Origin: Solirubrobacteraceae bacterium
GTDB taxonomy: Bacteria > Actinomycetota > Thermoleophilia > Solirubrobacterales > Solirubrobacteraceae
NCBI GenBank assembly: GCA_030151725.1
Contig: JASLDD010000061.1
Span: 1-38,284, forward strand
Length of the DNA stretch: 38,284 nt
Direction: 5' to 3'
In this document: piece by piece, positions 1 to 7,867 of the stretch
How positions within the stretch are numbered: position 1 is the stretch's first letter
How the letters are laid out: each line of letters starts with the position of its first letter
Program-made: the position numbers and the translations under genes
The notes under the pieces: generated by a model
Told to the model about the DNA's origin: nothing
The model's database searches: none
What the model saw: the letters and a program-made list of their open reading frames with translations, nothing else

Positions 1-144
1 GTCTCGGCGAGCGCCGCGGCCGGCCCGTTCTTCTGGTTCGCCGGCGGCGTCATCGCCTACTGGCTGGCCGGTCCAGGCCTCAAGCGCGCCCGCGAAGGGC
101 TTGACAATGGAGGCCTGACAAGCGCTACCGTGGCAACTGCATGA
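1..144 (+). CDS. C-terminal end of a membrane protein (5' truncated)
   Basis: The first frame is open from the window edge to a TGA at 142-144 and encodes 47 residues. They contain a hydrophobic stretch rich in Phe, Trp, Gly and Ala (about residues 5-24) followed by a basic tail, which looks like the last membrane segment of an integral membrane protein. The stop overlaps the ATG of the ABC transporter (ATGA at 141-144), so the two genes are probably translationally coupled. Because the next genes export or modify glycans, a polysaccharide polymerase, ligase or flippase is possible, but the visible part is too short to name it. Confidence 0.6.
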   Translation, partial: VSASAAAGPFFWFAGGVIAYWLAGPGLKRAREGLDNGGLTSATVATA

Positions 145-1919
145 GCAGGCGCGACGCATCGGGGGAACAAGAGGAGCACGCGTCGTTGCGCTCGCAGGTG
201 ACGATGCTCGTGGGCGAGCGGCGCAGGGCGGTGCTCGCGCTCGCCGGGACGTCGGTCATCGGCGGCTTTGCGGAAGCCGGTCTGCTGGCACTCGTGGCAC
301 AGATCGCGGCAAGCGTGGTGACAGCCAAGCAGGTTCACCTGCGCAGCGCGATCGACCTTCACGCCTCAATCGGCACGCTGATACTGATCGCATTCGGCTT
401 TGCGATCGTGCGACTGGCGTTGCAGCTGCCGCTCTCCATCCTCCCGGCGCGGATCGCTGCCGACGTGCAGGCGGCGCTGAGGACGAAGCTCTTCCATGCC
501 TTCTCACGCGCGTCGTGGGGCGTGCAATCGGCTGACAGGGAGGGCCAGCTGCAGGAGACGATGACCAGTCAGGTCATGCAGGCGACGCAGGGCGCGCTGC
601 AGGCCACGGGCCTGATCACATCGGCGATCACCTTCCTGATCCTGATGATCTCCGCGTTTGCGCTCAACGTGGTGGCGGCGATTGTGGTGCTGGCGGCGGC
701 GCTGCTCACGTTTGGGGCGATGCGCCCGCTGCGCGGCCTGGGGCGCATACGCGCGCAGGAACTTTCCAAAGCGCAGGTCAACTACGCGCGCGGCGTGGCC
801 GAGGCCAACAGGCTCGCCGAGGACACGCAGGTGTTCGGCGTTGGCGCTGCCCAGCGGGAGCGGATCGACGGCTTCGTGCAGACCTCACGCGGGCTGTTCT
901 TTCGCACGCAGCTGCTCGTCAAACTGATCCCCAATCTCTACCAGAGCCTGATCCTGCTGCTGCTCGTGGCGATCCTCGCCGGCATCCACGCATCGGGCTC
1001 CAGTCATGCGGCATCGCTTGGGGCGATCGTGCTGCTGTTGGTGCGGGCAGGGCAGAGCGGTCTGCAGGTGCAGACCTCCTATCAGAGCCTCACCCAGTCG
1101 CTGCCATTCATAGAACGCATCCAAAAGGCAGAGCAGCGCTACAACGACAGCACGCCCGTGGCGGGCACCATGGGGCTTGCGACGATCGAGATGCTGAGCT
1201 TCGAGGAGGTCTCCTTCGCCTATCGCCAGGGCCGCCCGGTTCTCTCAGACATCAGCTTCACGGTGGCAGGCAACGAGGCGGTCGGCATCATCGGGCCATC
1301 GGGTGCCGGCAAGTCGACAGTCGTTCAGATCCTGTTGCAACTGCGCTCGCCCGTGGAGGGGAGGTATCTGGTCAACGGCACACCTGTGCAGGAGTTCGCT
1401 CCCGCTGACTGGCACCGGCTGGTCTCCTATGTTCCCCAGGAACCGCGTCTGGTGCATGCCTCGGTCGCCGAGAACATCCGCTACTTCCGAGAGCTGGACG
1501 ATGAGGCTGTCGAGCGTGCGGCACGGCTGGCACGGATCCACGACGACATCGCCGGCTGGCCGGAGGGCTATGAGACGATTGTCGGACCGCGCGCCGATGC
1601 TGTGTCGGGCGGCCAGCAGCAGCGCATCTGCCTCGCGCGTGCGCTTGCCGCGAGACCGCATGTGCTGATCCTCGACGAGCCCACCAGCGCGCTTGACCCG
1701 CACTCGGAGACTCTGATCCAGGAGTCGTTGACAGCGCTCAAGAGCGAGCTGATGCTTTTTATCGTGGCGCATCGAATGTCTACTCTTGACATGTGCAATC
1801 GAGTGATGGTGATCGTCGACGGGCGCCTGGCGGCGTTCGACTCCAAAGCGCTTCTGCAGGAGCACAACCCCTACTACCGTCACGCGTCGATGATCGCGGC
1901 GGGGGGCGCCCTCCCATGA
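141..1919 (+). CDS. ABC exporter, fused permease and ATPase
   Basis: This 592-residue protein has the half-transporter layout of ABC exporters: an N-terminal membrane domain (about residues 25-310, several hydrophobic helices) followed by a nucleotide-binding domain. Visible motifs are Walker A GPSGAGKST (385-393), signature SGGQQ (489-493), Walker B ILDEP with Asp512 and Glu513, and the switch His544 in VAHRMS. It should work as a homodimer in the cytoplasmic membrane and move a lipid-linked or amphipathic substrate outward. The ATG overlaps the stop of the preceding membrane-protein gene, and the sulfotransferase genes follow 43 bases later on the same strand. Export of a glycan or glycolipid precursor is inferred from these neighbours; the substrate cannot be read from the sequence. 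The protein family itself is certain. Confidence 0.93.
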   Translation: MSRRDASGEQEEHASLRSQVTMLVGERRRAVLALAGTSVIGGFAEAGLLALVAQIAASVVTAKQVHLRSAIDLHASIGTLILIAFGFAIVRLALQLPLSILPARIAADVQAALRTKLFHAFSRASWGVQSADREGQLQETMTSQVMQATQGALQATGLITSAITFLILMISAFALNVVAAIVVLAAALLTFGAMRPLRGLGRIRAQELSKAQVNYARGVAEANRLAEDTQVFGVGAAQRERIDGFVQTSRGLFFRTQLLVKLIPNLYQSLILLLLVAILAGIHASGSSHAASLGAIVLLLVRAGQSGLQVQTSYQSLTQSLPFIERIQKAEQRYNDSTPVAGTMGLATIEMLSFEEVSFAYRQGRPVLSDISFTVAGNEAVGIIGPSGAGKSTVVQILLQLRSPVEGRYLVNGTPVQEFAPADWHRLVSYVPQEPRLVHASVAENIRYFRELDDEAVERAARLARIHDDIAGWPEGYETIVGPRADAVSGGQQQRICLARALAARPHVLILDEPTSALDPHSETLIQESLTALKSELMLFIVAHRMSTLDMCNRVMVIVDGRLAAFDSKALLQEHNPYYRHASMIAAGGALP

Positions 1920-1962
1920 GCCGGCCACTCCGCTCACCGGCGTGTCTCGGCGGTGATGGATC

Positions 1963-2958
1963 GTGTCGGACTCAGTGATCGGGGTGGACGCCCCGGCGGG
2001 GCCAGTGGCGCCGGCGCGGCTTCCAGACTTCTTCATCGTCGGTCACGCCAAGTCGGGCACCACGGCCCTGTACGCGATGTTGAAGAGCCATCCGCAGATC
2101 TTCATGCCGCCGGGCAAGGAGCCGTGGTACTTCGCGACGGAGCTACACGAACGCACGCCGCCGCGCCCCGAAGGCACTCCGACGACGCTCGAGCAGTACC
2201 GCAAGCTGTTCGCCGGAGCGGCCCCTGAGCAGCGTGTGGGTGAGGCCTCGGCTCTGTATCTGTGGTCGCGCACTGCGGCCGGCCGGATAGCGGAAGCATG
2301 CCCCGAGGCTCGCATCATCGCGATCCTGCGCGAGCCGGCGAGCTTCCTGCGCTCGCTTCACCTGCAGTTCGTTGAAAGCTACGTGGAGACGGAGTCTGAC
2401 TTCGGGCGAGCACTGGCGCTCGAGTCCGAGCGTCGGGAGGGCCGGGAGGTACCCCGCCACAGCTACTGGCCCAAGGCGCTGCTGTACTCCGATCACGTTC
2501 GCTATGTCGAGCAGTTGCGCCGCTACAACGAGCTGTTTGCCGCAGAGAATGTGCTGACTCTGATCTATGACGACTTCCGAGCTGACAACGAGGGCACCGT
2601 GCGCAAGGTGCTGCGGTTCCTCGAAGTCGATGACACTGCGGCGATTGCGGTCACCGAGGCGAACCCCACGATCCAGGTGCGCTCACATCGGCTTCACCAC
2701 CTCGTGCACGCCCTGACGGTGGGCCACGGCCCGGTCTCGCGCACCGCCAAGGCGGTGCTCAAGCCGCTGGTGCCGAGACGCATCCGGCGCGAGGGACTGT
2801 GGGCGGCGCAGCGGCGCTTTCTGTATGCCGCGCCGCCGCCTCCTGAAGAGGAGCTGATGGCTCAACTGCGGGGGCGTTTCAAGGGCGAGGTGGAGGCGCT
2901 CAGCGAGTACCTGAATAGGGACCTGGTTACGCTCTGGGGATATGACAGCCTCGACTGA
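1963..2958 (+). CDS. Sulfotransferase, family A (copy 1)
   Basis: This 331-residue protein is a PAPS-dependent sulfotransferase that should transfer sulfate to a hydroxyl or amino group of a glycan or other acceptor. The 5'-phosphosulfate-binding loop is GHAKSGTTAL (residues 27-36) and the 3'-phosphate-binding segment is RIIAILREPASFLRS (117-131), with the Arg and Ser expected to contact the 3'-phosphate. There is no signal peptide or membrane helix, so it is probably cytoplasmic. It starts with GTG at 1963; no ATG in this frame lies further upstream before the ABC gene. The C-terminus ends in the family-A signature LWGYD, and the TATG inside its Tyr-Asp codons provides the ATG of the next sulfotransferase (17-bp overlap). 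The four other family-A copies in the window have the same length and landmarks. The acceptor is unknown. Confidence 0.92.
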   Translation: MSDSVIGVDAPAGPVAPARLPDFFIVGHAKSGTTALYAMLKSHPQIFMPPGKEPWYFATELHERTPPRPEGTPTTLEQYRKLFAGAAPEQRVGEASALYLWSRTAAGRIAEACPEARIIAILREPASFLRSLHLQFVESYVETESDFGRALALESERREGREVPRHSYWPKALLYSDHVRYVEQLRRYNELFAAENVLTLIYDDFRADNEGTVRKVLRFLEVDDTAAIAVTEANPTIQVRSHRLHHLVHALTVGHGPVSRTAKAVLKPLVPRRIRREGLWAAQRRFLYAAPPPPEEELMAQLRGRFKGEVEALSEYLNRDLVTLWGYDSLD

Positions 2959-3937
2959 GACATCCCCTGTGCAGAGCGCTGTCGAGGGCAGGATGCCGGA
3001 CTTCTTCATCGCCGGTCACGCCAAGTGTGGGACCACGGCGCTGTACGAGATGCTGCGTCCGCACCCGCAGATCTACATGCCCGATCTCAAGGAGCCGGCG
3101 TTCTTCGCGAGCGATCTGCGGACGCGCTTTCAGCGCCAGGCTGCTGGTCATCTGCCTGTCACCACCGAGGAGTACCTGGCGCTGTTCACCGACGCGCTGC
3201 CCGGCCAGCAGGTCGGCGAGGCGTCTTCGCTCTATCTGTGGTCGTCGGCGGCCGCGCGCGCGATCGCCGAGGCTCAGCCGCAGGCCCGCATCATTGCGAT
3301 CCTGCGTGAGCCGGCGAGCTTCTTGCGCTCGCTGCATCTGCAGCTTCTGCAGAACCACATCGAGTCCCAGAAGAGCCTGCGCAAGGCGATTGCCATGGAG
3401 GGGCTCAGACGCGAAGGCAAGCGCATCCCCCGTCGCTCGGTCAGGCCGCAGGCGCTCTTGTACTCAGAGCGCGTGCAGTATGTGGCCCAGCTGCGCCGCT
3501 ACTACGACGTCTTCCCCGCCGACCAGATCCTGGTGCTCATCTACGAGGAGTTCCGTCGTGACAACGAGGCGACGGTTCGCAAGGTACAGCGCTTCCTCGG
3601 AGTGGACGACACGGTCGAGATCCACGGCACCGAGGCGAACCCCACTGTGCGTATGCGCTCGCAGCAGCTTGATGAGCTCATAAATGCGGTGTCGGTCGGT
3701 CGCGGTCCGCTCACGAAGGCCGTCAAGGCGACGGTCAAGGCAGTCGCACCGAAGCGGCTGCGCCTGGAGGCGCTGCGCACCGCCCAGCGCCGCCTCGTGC
3801 TCGGCGCCGCCAAGCCACCCGACGAGCAGCTGATGGCAGACCTCCGCCGCCGCTTCAAGCCGGAGGTGTTGGCGTTGAGCGAGTACCTGGGGCGCGACAT
3901 GGTTGCCATGTGGGGCTATGAGGACGTGCCTGACTAG
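2942..3937 (+). CDS. Sulfotransferase, family A (copy 2)
   Basis: This 331-residue PAPS-dependent sulfotransferase is a tandem paralogue of the preceding gene. The phosphosulfate loop reads GHAKCGTTAL (25-34), with Cys in place of the Ser of copy 1, and the 3'-phosphate segment RIIAILREPASFLRS starts at residue 116. Its ATG lies inside the last codons of the upstream gene, so translation is probably coupled. The C-terminus is MWGYE followed by DVPD, slightly different from the LWGYD of the other copies. It is the last gene before a convergent intergenic region that carries two hairpin repeats. The role is inferred as sulfation of the product of this locus, with specificity different from copy 1 because the middle third of the protein has diverged. 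Confidence 0.92.
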   Translation: MTASTETSPVQSAVEGRMPDFFIAGHAKCGTTALYEMLRPHPQIYMPDLKEPAFFASDLRTRFQRQAAGHLPVTTEEYLALFTDALPGQQVGEASSLYLWSSAAARAIAEAQPQARIIAILREPASFLRSLHLQLLQNHIESQKSLRKAIAMEGLRREGKRIPRRSVRPQALLYSERVQYVAQLRRYYDVFPADQILVLIYEEFRRDNEATVRKVQRFLGVDDTVEIHGTEANPTVRMRSQQLDELINAVSVGRGPLTKAVKATVKAVAPKRLRLEALRTAQRRLVLGAAKPPDEQLMADLRRRFKPEVLALSEYLGRDMVAMWGYEDVPD

Positions 3938-3989
3938 CCTCCTCGCGGCCCGCGGGCGTCATGGCGGCGGCGTGGGCAACATTCCAAGC

Positions 3990-4044
3990 GACTGCTGTAT
4001 AGCCATGGTGTCACAGCAGTCGTGGAGAGAGTATTACCTGACGG
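3990..4044. repeat. Hairpin repeat element, copy 1
   Basis: This 55-base unit begins with a perfect 9-bp inverted repeat (GACTGCTGT at 3990-3998 and ACAGCAGTC at 4013-4021) around a 14-base loop, followed by a conserved tail ending in ACCTGACGG. A second copy starts 91 bases downstream. No T-tract follows, so it is not a standard terminator. It lies between two convergent genes. Confidence 0.8.
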
Positions 4045-4080
4045 TCTCCTCGGGGCGTGTGGTGTGTCATTCCCATTGGT

Positions 4081-4135
4081 GGCTGCTGTATAGCGATGGT
4101 GTCACAGCAGCCGCAGAGAGAACATCACCTGACGG
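4081..4135. repeat. Hairpin repeat element, copy 2
   Basis: This is the second copy of the 55-base unit. The stem is GGCTGCTGT (4081-4089) with ACAGCAGCC (4104-4112). Relative to copy 1, the second base pair of the stem changed from A-T to G-C on both sides, so pairing is kept. The 14-base loop differs at one position and the tail again ends in ACCTGACGG. The two copies are in different reading-frame registers, so the repeat is not explained by a protein repeat. Function unknown; a structured RNA, a transcription-end signal or a small repeat family are all possible. Confidence 0.8.
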
Positions 4136-4168
4136 ACGGCCCGGCGGCGGTAGTCGGTCGCCCGCCTC

Positions 4169-4909
4169 TCAGCGCGGCCGAGCCAGCCAGTTCACGACAC
4201 CGCCGCTCTTGGCGGCGGCTATGAACGCATCGCGGGCGATGGGGCCCTCGCCGGTGGCTGAGAAGATCGTGTAGCCGAGCTCGACCACCAGCAGGTCCCA
4301 GATGGCACCGGAGCCGGCGCCGTAGAGCTCTGCCGCCTGCGGGACGTGCTCGAATATCAGCAGTGGGCGCGCCCCAGCGAGGGTCGATCGCCCACCTTCG
4401 AGCACCGCCAGCTCGCCACCCTCGACGTCGATCTTGATGACCGCGGGGGTCAGACCGGCCATCTGGATGTCGAGCGTGGAGACCTGGACGTCGATGAACT
4501 CGGGCCGGCCGAGCTCGTCGCTGATCTCGGGGCTGCGACGCAGGCCGCTCCAGCCGTCGAGCTTGGTGAAGTGGCAGAACTGCGCCACGTGCGGCTCGGC
4601 TCCGAGCGCCAGCCTGCGGCTCTCAGCCTCCGGGAAGCTCGAGGCGAGCATCTCGGCGAGCTCGGGGATGGGCTCGAAGGCGATGTGGCGGCCGCGGGGT
4701 GCGACTCGCAGCGCCTCACGCAGGACCTGGCCGCGGTTGGTCCCGACATCGACGTAGGTGTCCTCGTCGCCCAGAACGCCCGCGAGCAGCGCGCTGATGC
4801 CGACCTCCTCGCGTTCGGTGCGGCGGACCTGGGGGTCCACGGCGGCGAGCAGCTCGGGCCGCCCGAGCCGTCGCGACAATCCTCCAACGGCTCTACGCAT
4901 CACCCCCAT
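4169..4909 (-). CDS. FkbM-family SAM-dependent methyltransferase
   Basis: This 246-residue protein has the FkbM methyltransferase pattern: a SAM-binding motif I of YVDVGTNRGQV (52-62), a motif II with HIAFEPIPE, and the later KIDVEGGELAVLEG segment typical of this family. FkbM enzymes O-methylate hydroxyl groups on polyketides, sugars and glycans. The ATG at 4909 has a GAGGA ribosome-binding site at about 4917-4921 that overlaps the stop codon of the upstream family-B sulfotransferase, so the two genes (12 bases apart) form an operon. A methyl decoration of the same sulfated product is the likely role, by context only. Confidence 0.88.
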   Translation of the reverse strand: MGVMRRAVGGLSRRLGRPELLAAVDPQVRRTEREEVGISALLAGVLGDEDTYVDVGTNRGQVLREALRVAPRGRHIAFEPIPELAEMLASSFPEAESRRLALGAEPHVAQFCHFTKLDGWSGLRRSPEISDELGRPEFIDVQVSTLDIQMAGLTPAVIKIDVEGGELAVLEGGRSTLAGARPLLIFEHVPQAAELYGAGSGAIWDLLVVELGYTIFSATGEGPIARDAFIAAAKSGGVVNWLARPR

Positions 4910-4921
4910 GCGGACATCCTC

Positions 4922-5851
4922 TCAACCAGCCCCAGCCCCAGCCCCAGCGCCCGCCCCAACGCCACGCTCGACGGCCACGGCCTTGGGCTCGAGGCGTGCG
5001 AGGACCCCCTGCCAGGGCATCTGCGCCAGCCTGGTGAGCAGGGAGGATTTGGGGGCGTGCACCACGCGTGCTTTGAGTGCGACAACATCGGACTTGATCA
5101 GGCGGTTGCCCTGAATCGGGAAGCCGGTGCTGAGGGTGCTCATGTCTGGGATCTCGGCGGGCGAGTCGATGAAGTCGAGCAGGCGCTGCAGCATGCCCTC
5201 GGGATCGGCCAGGAAGTCCTCGTGGGAGAGCAGCAGACGGCGCGCGCGCGGCTGGCGGGTGAATACCCAAACGGAGAGCAGATGTGTGAGCCACAGGTCT
5301 GCGTTGGTGGAGAGGATGCGAAAGCGCCGCTCGGCGTCCTGGCGATCGAAGGGACGGCTGAAAGAAGCGACGATGCTCTGGGGGTCGCGCACGAGGAACA
5401 GCAGGTAGAGATCGATTCCGTCGAGTCGCTGAAGCTCGCGAGCGCGCAGCGGGAAGTGGGCGGTGTCGACGATGGTGCTCGCCTCGGCGACGTCGGCGAG
5501 GGCGCGGTAGAGCTGTTCGGTGACGGCTGGGTACTGCTTGCGTATGCGGCGACGGGTGGCGCGCATCCCCGGACGCAGGCGCGAGGATGAGCGTTCGAGG
5601 CTGTCGAGCACGTGCCCGCCGAACAGGCTCTCGGCGCCGTGGACGCGCTCGCGCACGGCCTTCCAGAAGCGGGTGCGCTCGGTGCCTCCGAGGGCTGACA
5701 CACCGGATCGCGTGAGCCAGTTGTCGAGCTCTCCGGCATAGAAGACGCCGGCGCAGTTGCCGAGTGTGACGCCGAGGATCGTGCTGCCGCTGTGCCCGGA
5801 GCCCATGACGTAGAGAACCTTCGGCCGCGCCGAGTCCGTCGAGGAGGCCAT
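4922..5851 (-). CDS. Sulfotransferase, family B (copy 1)
   Basis: This 309-residue protein is a PAPS-dependent sulfotransferase of a second type. The phosphosulfate loop is VMGSGHSGSTILG (15-27), followed by the segment GNCAGVFYAGELDNW shared with the other B copy, and the 3'-phosphate motif LVRDPQSIVASF includes Arg155, Asp156 and Pro157. The ATG is at 5851, nine bases after a TAGGCT -10-like box, so the transcript may be nearly leaderless. The C-terminus ends in a Gly-Ala run encoded by a short hexanucleotide repeat, absent from the other B copy. It precedes the FkbM methyltransferase in an operon and is divergent from family-A copy 3. Acceptor unknown. Confidence 0.88.
   Translation of the reverse strand: MASSTDSARPKVLYVMGSGHSGSTILGVTLGNCAGVFYAGELDNWLTRSGVSALGGTERTRFWKAVRERVHGAESLFGGHVLDSLERSSSRLRPGMRATRRRIRKQYPAVTEQLYRALADVAEASTIVDTAHFPLRARELQRLDGIDLYLLFLVRDPQSIVASFSRPFDRQDAERRFRILSTNADLWLTHLLSVWVFTRQPRARRLLLSHEDFLADPEGMLQRLLDFIDSPAEIPDMSTLSTGFPIQGNRLIKSDVVALKARVVHAPKSSLLTRLAQMPWQGVLARLEPKAVAVERGVGAGAGAGAGAG
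4926..4948. repeat. CCAGCC hexanucleotide repeat at the 3' end of a sulfotransferase gene
   Basis: Nearly four copies of CCAGCC lie in the last codons of the family-B sulfotransferase and encode, on the minus strand, its Gly-Ala tail. A gain or loss of one unit would add or remove two codons without a frameshift, so the length of the tail may vary between strains. Confidence 0.7.
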
Positions 5852-5860
5852 GGGGCGCGG

Positions 5861-5866
5861 AGCCTA
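5861..5866 (-). promoter_or_regulatory. Candidate -10 box of family-B sulfotransferase operon
   Basis: On the minus strand TAGGCT (TANNNT, actinobacterial type) lies nine bases before the ATG at 5851. A TTGACA occurs further upstream (5880-5885) but with a spacer of only 13 bases, too short for a standard pair, so the -35 assignment is open. Confidence 0.4.
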
Positions 5867-5909
5867 ACAGACGCTTCACTGTCAACCCCGTATTTGAGGG
5901 AGGTTATGA

Positions 5910-6914
5910 TTGGCGCTCGTTTACCTCCAGGGAGATCTCTTGACGGATGAACCTGACCCGCCGGCGCAGGAAGGTCGGGTGCCCGACTTCTTCCTGGTGG
6001 GCCACGGCAAGAGCGGCACGACGGCGCTCTACCAGATGCTCTCTAAACACCCGCAGATCTTCGTGGGGCTGAAGGAGCCGCGGTTCTTTGCCACGGAGAT
6101 GAACACCCGCGACATCCCGCGCCCCGGCGGCACGCCGAAAACGCTCGCGGAGTACAAGGCGTGGTTCAAAGACGCCAGGCCGGATCAGCTGGTGGGGGAC
6201 ATCTCACCGTGGTACCTGTGGTCGCAGGCGGCGCCGAGTTTGATCGCGACAGCTCAGCCGAACGCCCGCATCATTGCGATCCTGCGCGAGCCGGCGAGCT
6301 TCTTGCGGTCGCTGCACCTGCAGTGGCTGCAGCTGTACGTGGAGAGCGAGACCGACTTCCGCAAGGCGATGGAGCTGGAGGAGCAGCGCCGCCAGGGGCG
6401 CGAGATTCCCCTGAACACATACTGGCCCAAGGCGCTGCTGTACTCCGACCACGTGCGCTATACGGATCAGCTGCGCCGCTACCACAAGCTGTTCGCGCGC
6501 GATCGGGTCCTGGTGCTGATCTACGACGACTATCGTCGCGACAACGTGGGCACGCTGCGCGAGCTGCTGCGCTTCCTGGAGGTGGACGACGAGCTGGAGA
6601 TCCCGGCGCTGCAGTCCAATCCGAGCGTGCAGGTGCAGGCGACGCGCATCAACTCGCTGCTGCGCTCGCTGACGGTGGCCGACGATCCGGCATCGCGGGC
6701 GATCAAGACGACGGTGAGAGCGCTGACGCCGCAGCGGCTGCGCCAGGGGGCGCTGCGGGCGACGCGCAAACGGCTCGTGCTGGGCGAGCCCAGTCCGCCG
6801 GATGAGGAGCTCATGGCCGACCTGCGCCGCCGCTTCAAGGGCGAGGTGGCCGAGCTCAGCGAGTACCTGGGTCGCGACCTGGTGAGCCTCTGGGGCTACG
6901 ACAGGGTCGACTGA
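5910..6914 (+). CDS. Sulfotransferase, family A (copy 3)
   Basis: This 334-residue PAPS-dependent sulfotransferase carries the loop GHGKSGTTAL (31-40), the 3'-phosphate segment RIIAILREPASFLRS and the C-terminal LWGYD. The start is uncertain. TTG at 5910 follows a GGGAGG site (5898-5903) at a spacing of six bases. A second TTG at 5940 also has a GGGAG in front of it and would give a 324-residue protein, closer to its paralogues. An out-of-frame ATG at 5906 opens a 14-codon frame over the start. It is the only LWGYD copy with TAC rather than TAT for the Tyr, so it cannot supply an ATG to a following gene, and none follows: its last 19 bases overlap the convergent family-B gene. Confidence 0.9.
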   Translation: MALVYLQGDLLTDEPDPPAQEGRVPDFFLVGHGKSGTTALYQMLSKHPQIFVGLKEPRFFATEMNTRDIPRPGGTPKTLAEYKAWFKDARPDQLVGDISPWYLWSQAAPSLIATAQPNARIIAILREPASFLRSLHLQWLQLYVESETDFRKAMELEEQRRQGREIPLNTYWPKALLYSDHVRYTDQLRRYHKLFARDRVLVLIYDDYRRDNVGTLRELLRFLEVDDELEIPALQSNPSVQVQATRINSLLRSLTVADDPASRAIKTTVRALTPQRLRQGALRATRKRLVLGEPSPPDEELMADLRRRFKGEVAELSEYLGRDLVSLWGYDRVD

Positions 6915-7807
6915 GATGCTCGCGCCACGGGGCGCAGGCGCGAGCAGAAGGTCATCCAGGGCAGCTGCAGGAGCGTGGTCAGCGGTGCGGAGCGGGGGGC
7001 CGAACGCGCGCGCCTTTGCAACGCGACGACGTCGGAGCCGATGAGGCGGTTGCCGACGAGGGGGAAGCCGGTCTTCAAATGCTCGAGATCTGGAGGCGGG
7101 GCGCTCGAGCCGAACTGCTGGAGGATCGCGCCGAGCACGCCCTCGGGGTCGGCGAGGAGGTCCTCGTGGCGCACGAGCAGGCGTCGCTGGCGAGGATGGC
7201 GCAGGAACACGAGCGCGGCGATGACGTGCGTCAGCCATAGATAGGCGTTGGTGGTGAGCTCGTTGAAGGTGGGCTCGGGGACGTCCTCGCGGGCGAAGGA
7301 GGCAACGACGTCGCGGGGATCGCGCACGAGGAACAGCAGGTACAGGTCGATGTCGTCGAGCGCCTGCAGCTCGAGGGCGCGCAGGGGGTAGTGGGAGGTG
7401 TCCACGACGTAGCTCGCGCCGGCCGTGTGGGCGATGGCCCGATAGAGATGGGCGGCGACGCGCAGGTACCTGTCGCGGAGCCTCTGTCGCACGCCACGGC
7501 GTCCGTGCCGCCACAGCGCGGAGGAGCGCTCGAGGTGGCGGTGGGCCTCGAAGCCGAAGAGGCTCTTCGCCTCGGGCACCTGCTCGCGCACCTCGCGCCA
7601 GAACTCCTCACGCTCTGCCCCTTCGAGCTTGGGAGTGCCGGAGCGCGGGAGCCACTTGTCGAGCTCACCCGCGTAGAACACGCCGGCGCAATTGCCAAGT
7701 GCCACGCCGAGGATCGTGCTGCCGCTGCGTCCTGCGCCCATCACGAAGATCACCTTGGGTCTCTCGGGCGCAGGCTCGGCGGGCGACGACGGCGACGGCG
7801 ACAGCAT
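6896..7807 (-). CDS. Sulfotransferase, family B (copy 2)
   Basis: This protein of 303 residues (start at ATG 7807) is a paralogue of the family-B enzyme at 4922. It has the loop VMGAGRSGSTILG (22-34), the shared GNCAGVFYAGELDKW segment and the 3'-phosphate motif LVRDPRDVVASF. A longer form starting with GTG at 7843 is possible but would overlap the promoter of the divergent glycosyltransferase and adds only low-complexity sequence. The 3' end overlaps the convergent family-A gene by 19 bases: its TAG stop lies opposite the conserved Gly-Tyr codons of that gene. It probably sulfates a component of the same glycan. Confidence 0.88.
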   Translation of the reverse strand: MLSPSPSSPAEPAPERPKVIFVMGAGRSGSTILGVALGNCAGVFYAGELDKWLPRSGTPKLEGAEREEFWREVREQVPEAKSLFGFEAHRHLERSSALWRHGRRGVRQRLRDRYLRVAAHLYRAIAHTAGASYVVDTSHYPLRALELQALDDIDLYLLFLVRDPRDVVASFAREDVPEPTFNELTTNAYLWLTHVIAALVFLRHPRQRRLLVRHEDLLADPEGVLGAILQQFGSSAPPPDLEHLKTGFPLVGNRLIGSDVVALQRRARSAPRSAPLTTLLQLPWMTFCSRLRPVARASQSTLS

Positions 7808-7827
7808 GGAGCGGCAGTCTCGCACGC

Positions 7828-7857
7828 TTGAATGCAAAGACACGCCTCAGCTATGGT
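7828..7857 (+). promoter_or_regulatory. Promoter of the glycosyltransferase at 7868
   Basis: TTGAAT (7828-7833) and TATGGT (7852-7857) are separated by 18 bases, a good match to a housekeeping-sigma promoter of high-GC actinobacteria. The predicted transcription start lies within a few bases of the ATG at 7868. This decides the start of the gene: the in-frame ATGs at 7832 and 7853 fall inside the promoter. Confidence 0.5.
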
Positions 7858-7867
7858 TGGCGGCCGG

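Noticed and set aside
3903..4274. Open frame across the hairpin repeats, with an internal ATG at 3918 formed by the WGYE codons of the upstream sulfotransferase
   Set aside because: It resembles the coupled-start arrangement, but the product has no recognisable motif, runs antisense into the methyltransferase gene, and the two repeat copies fall in different frames, so it is probably not a protein gene.
4346..5590. Open frame of 414 codons on the plus strand
   Set aside because: It is antisense to the FkbM methyltransferase and family-B sulfotransferase genes, which both have clear motifs; GC-rich codon bias leaves long antisense frames open.
5861..5885. TTGACA and TAGGCT on the minus strand as a promoter pair
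   Set aside because: The spacer is only 13 bases, too short for a housekeeping-type promoter; only the -10 box was kept.
6204..7514. Open frame of 436 codons on the minus strand
   Set aside because: It crosses antisense to one sulfotransferase and out of frame through another, and its composition (Arg/Pro/His-rich) is typical of a shadow frame.
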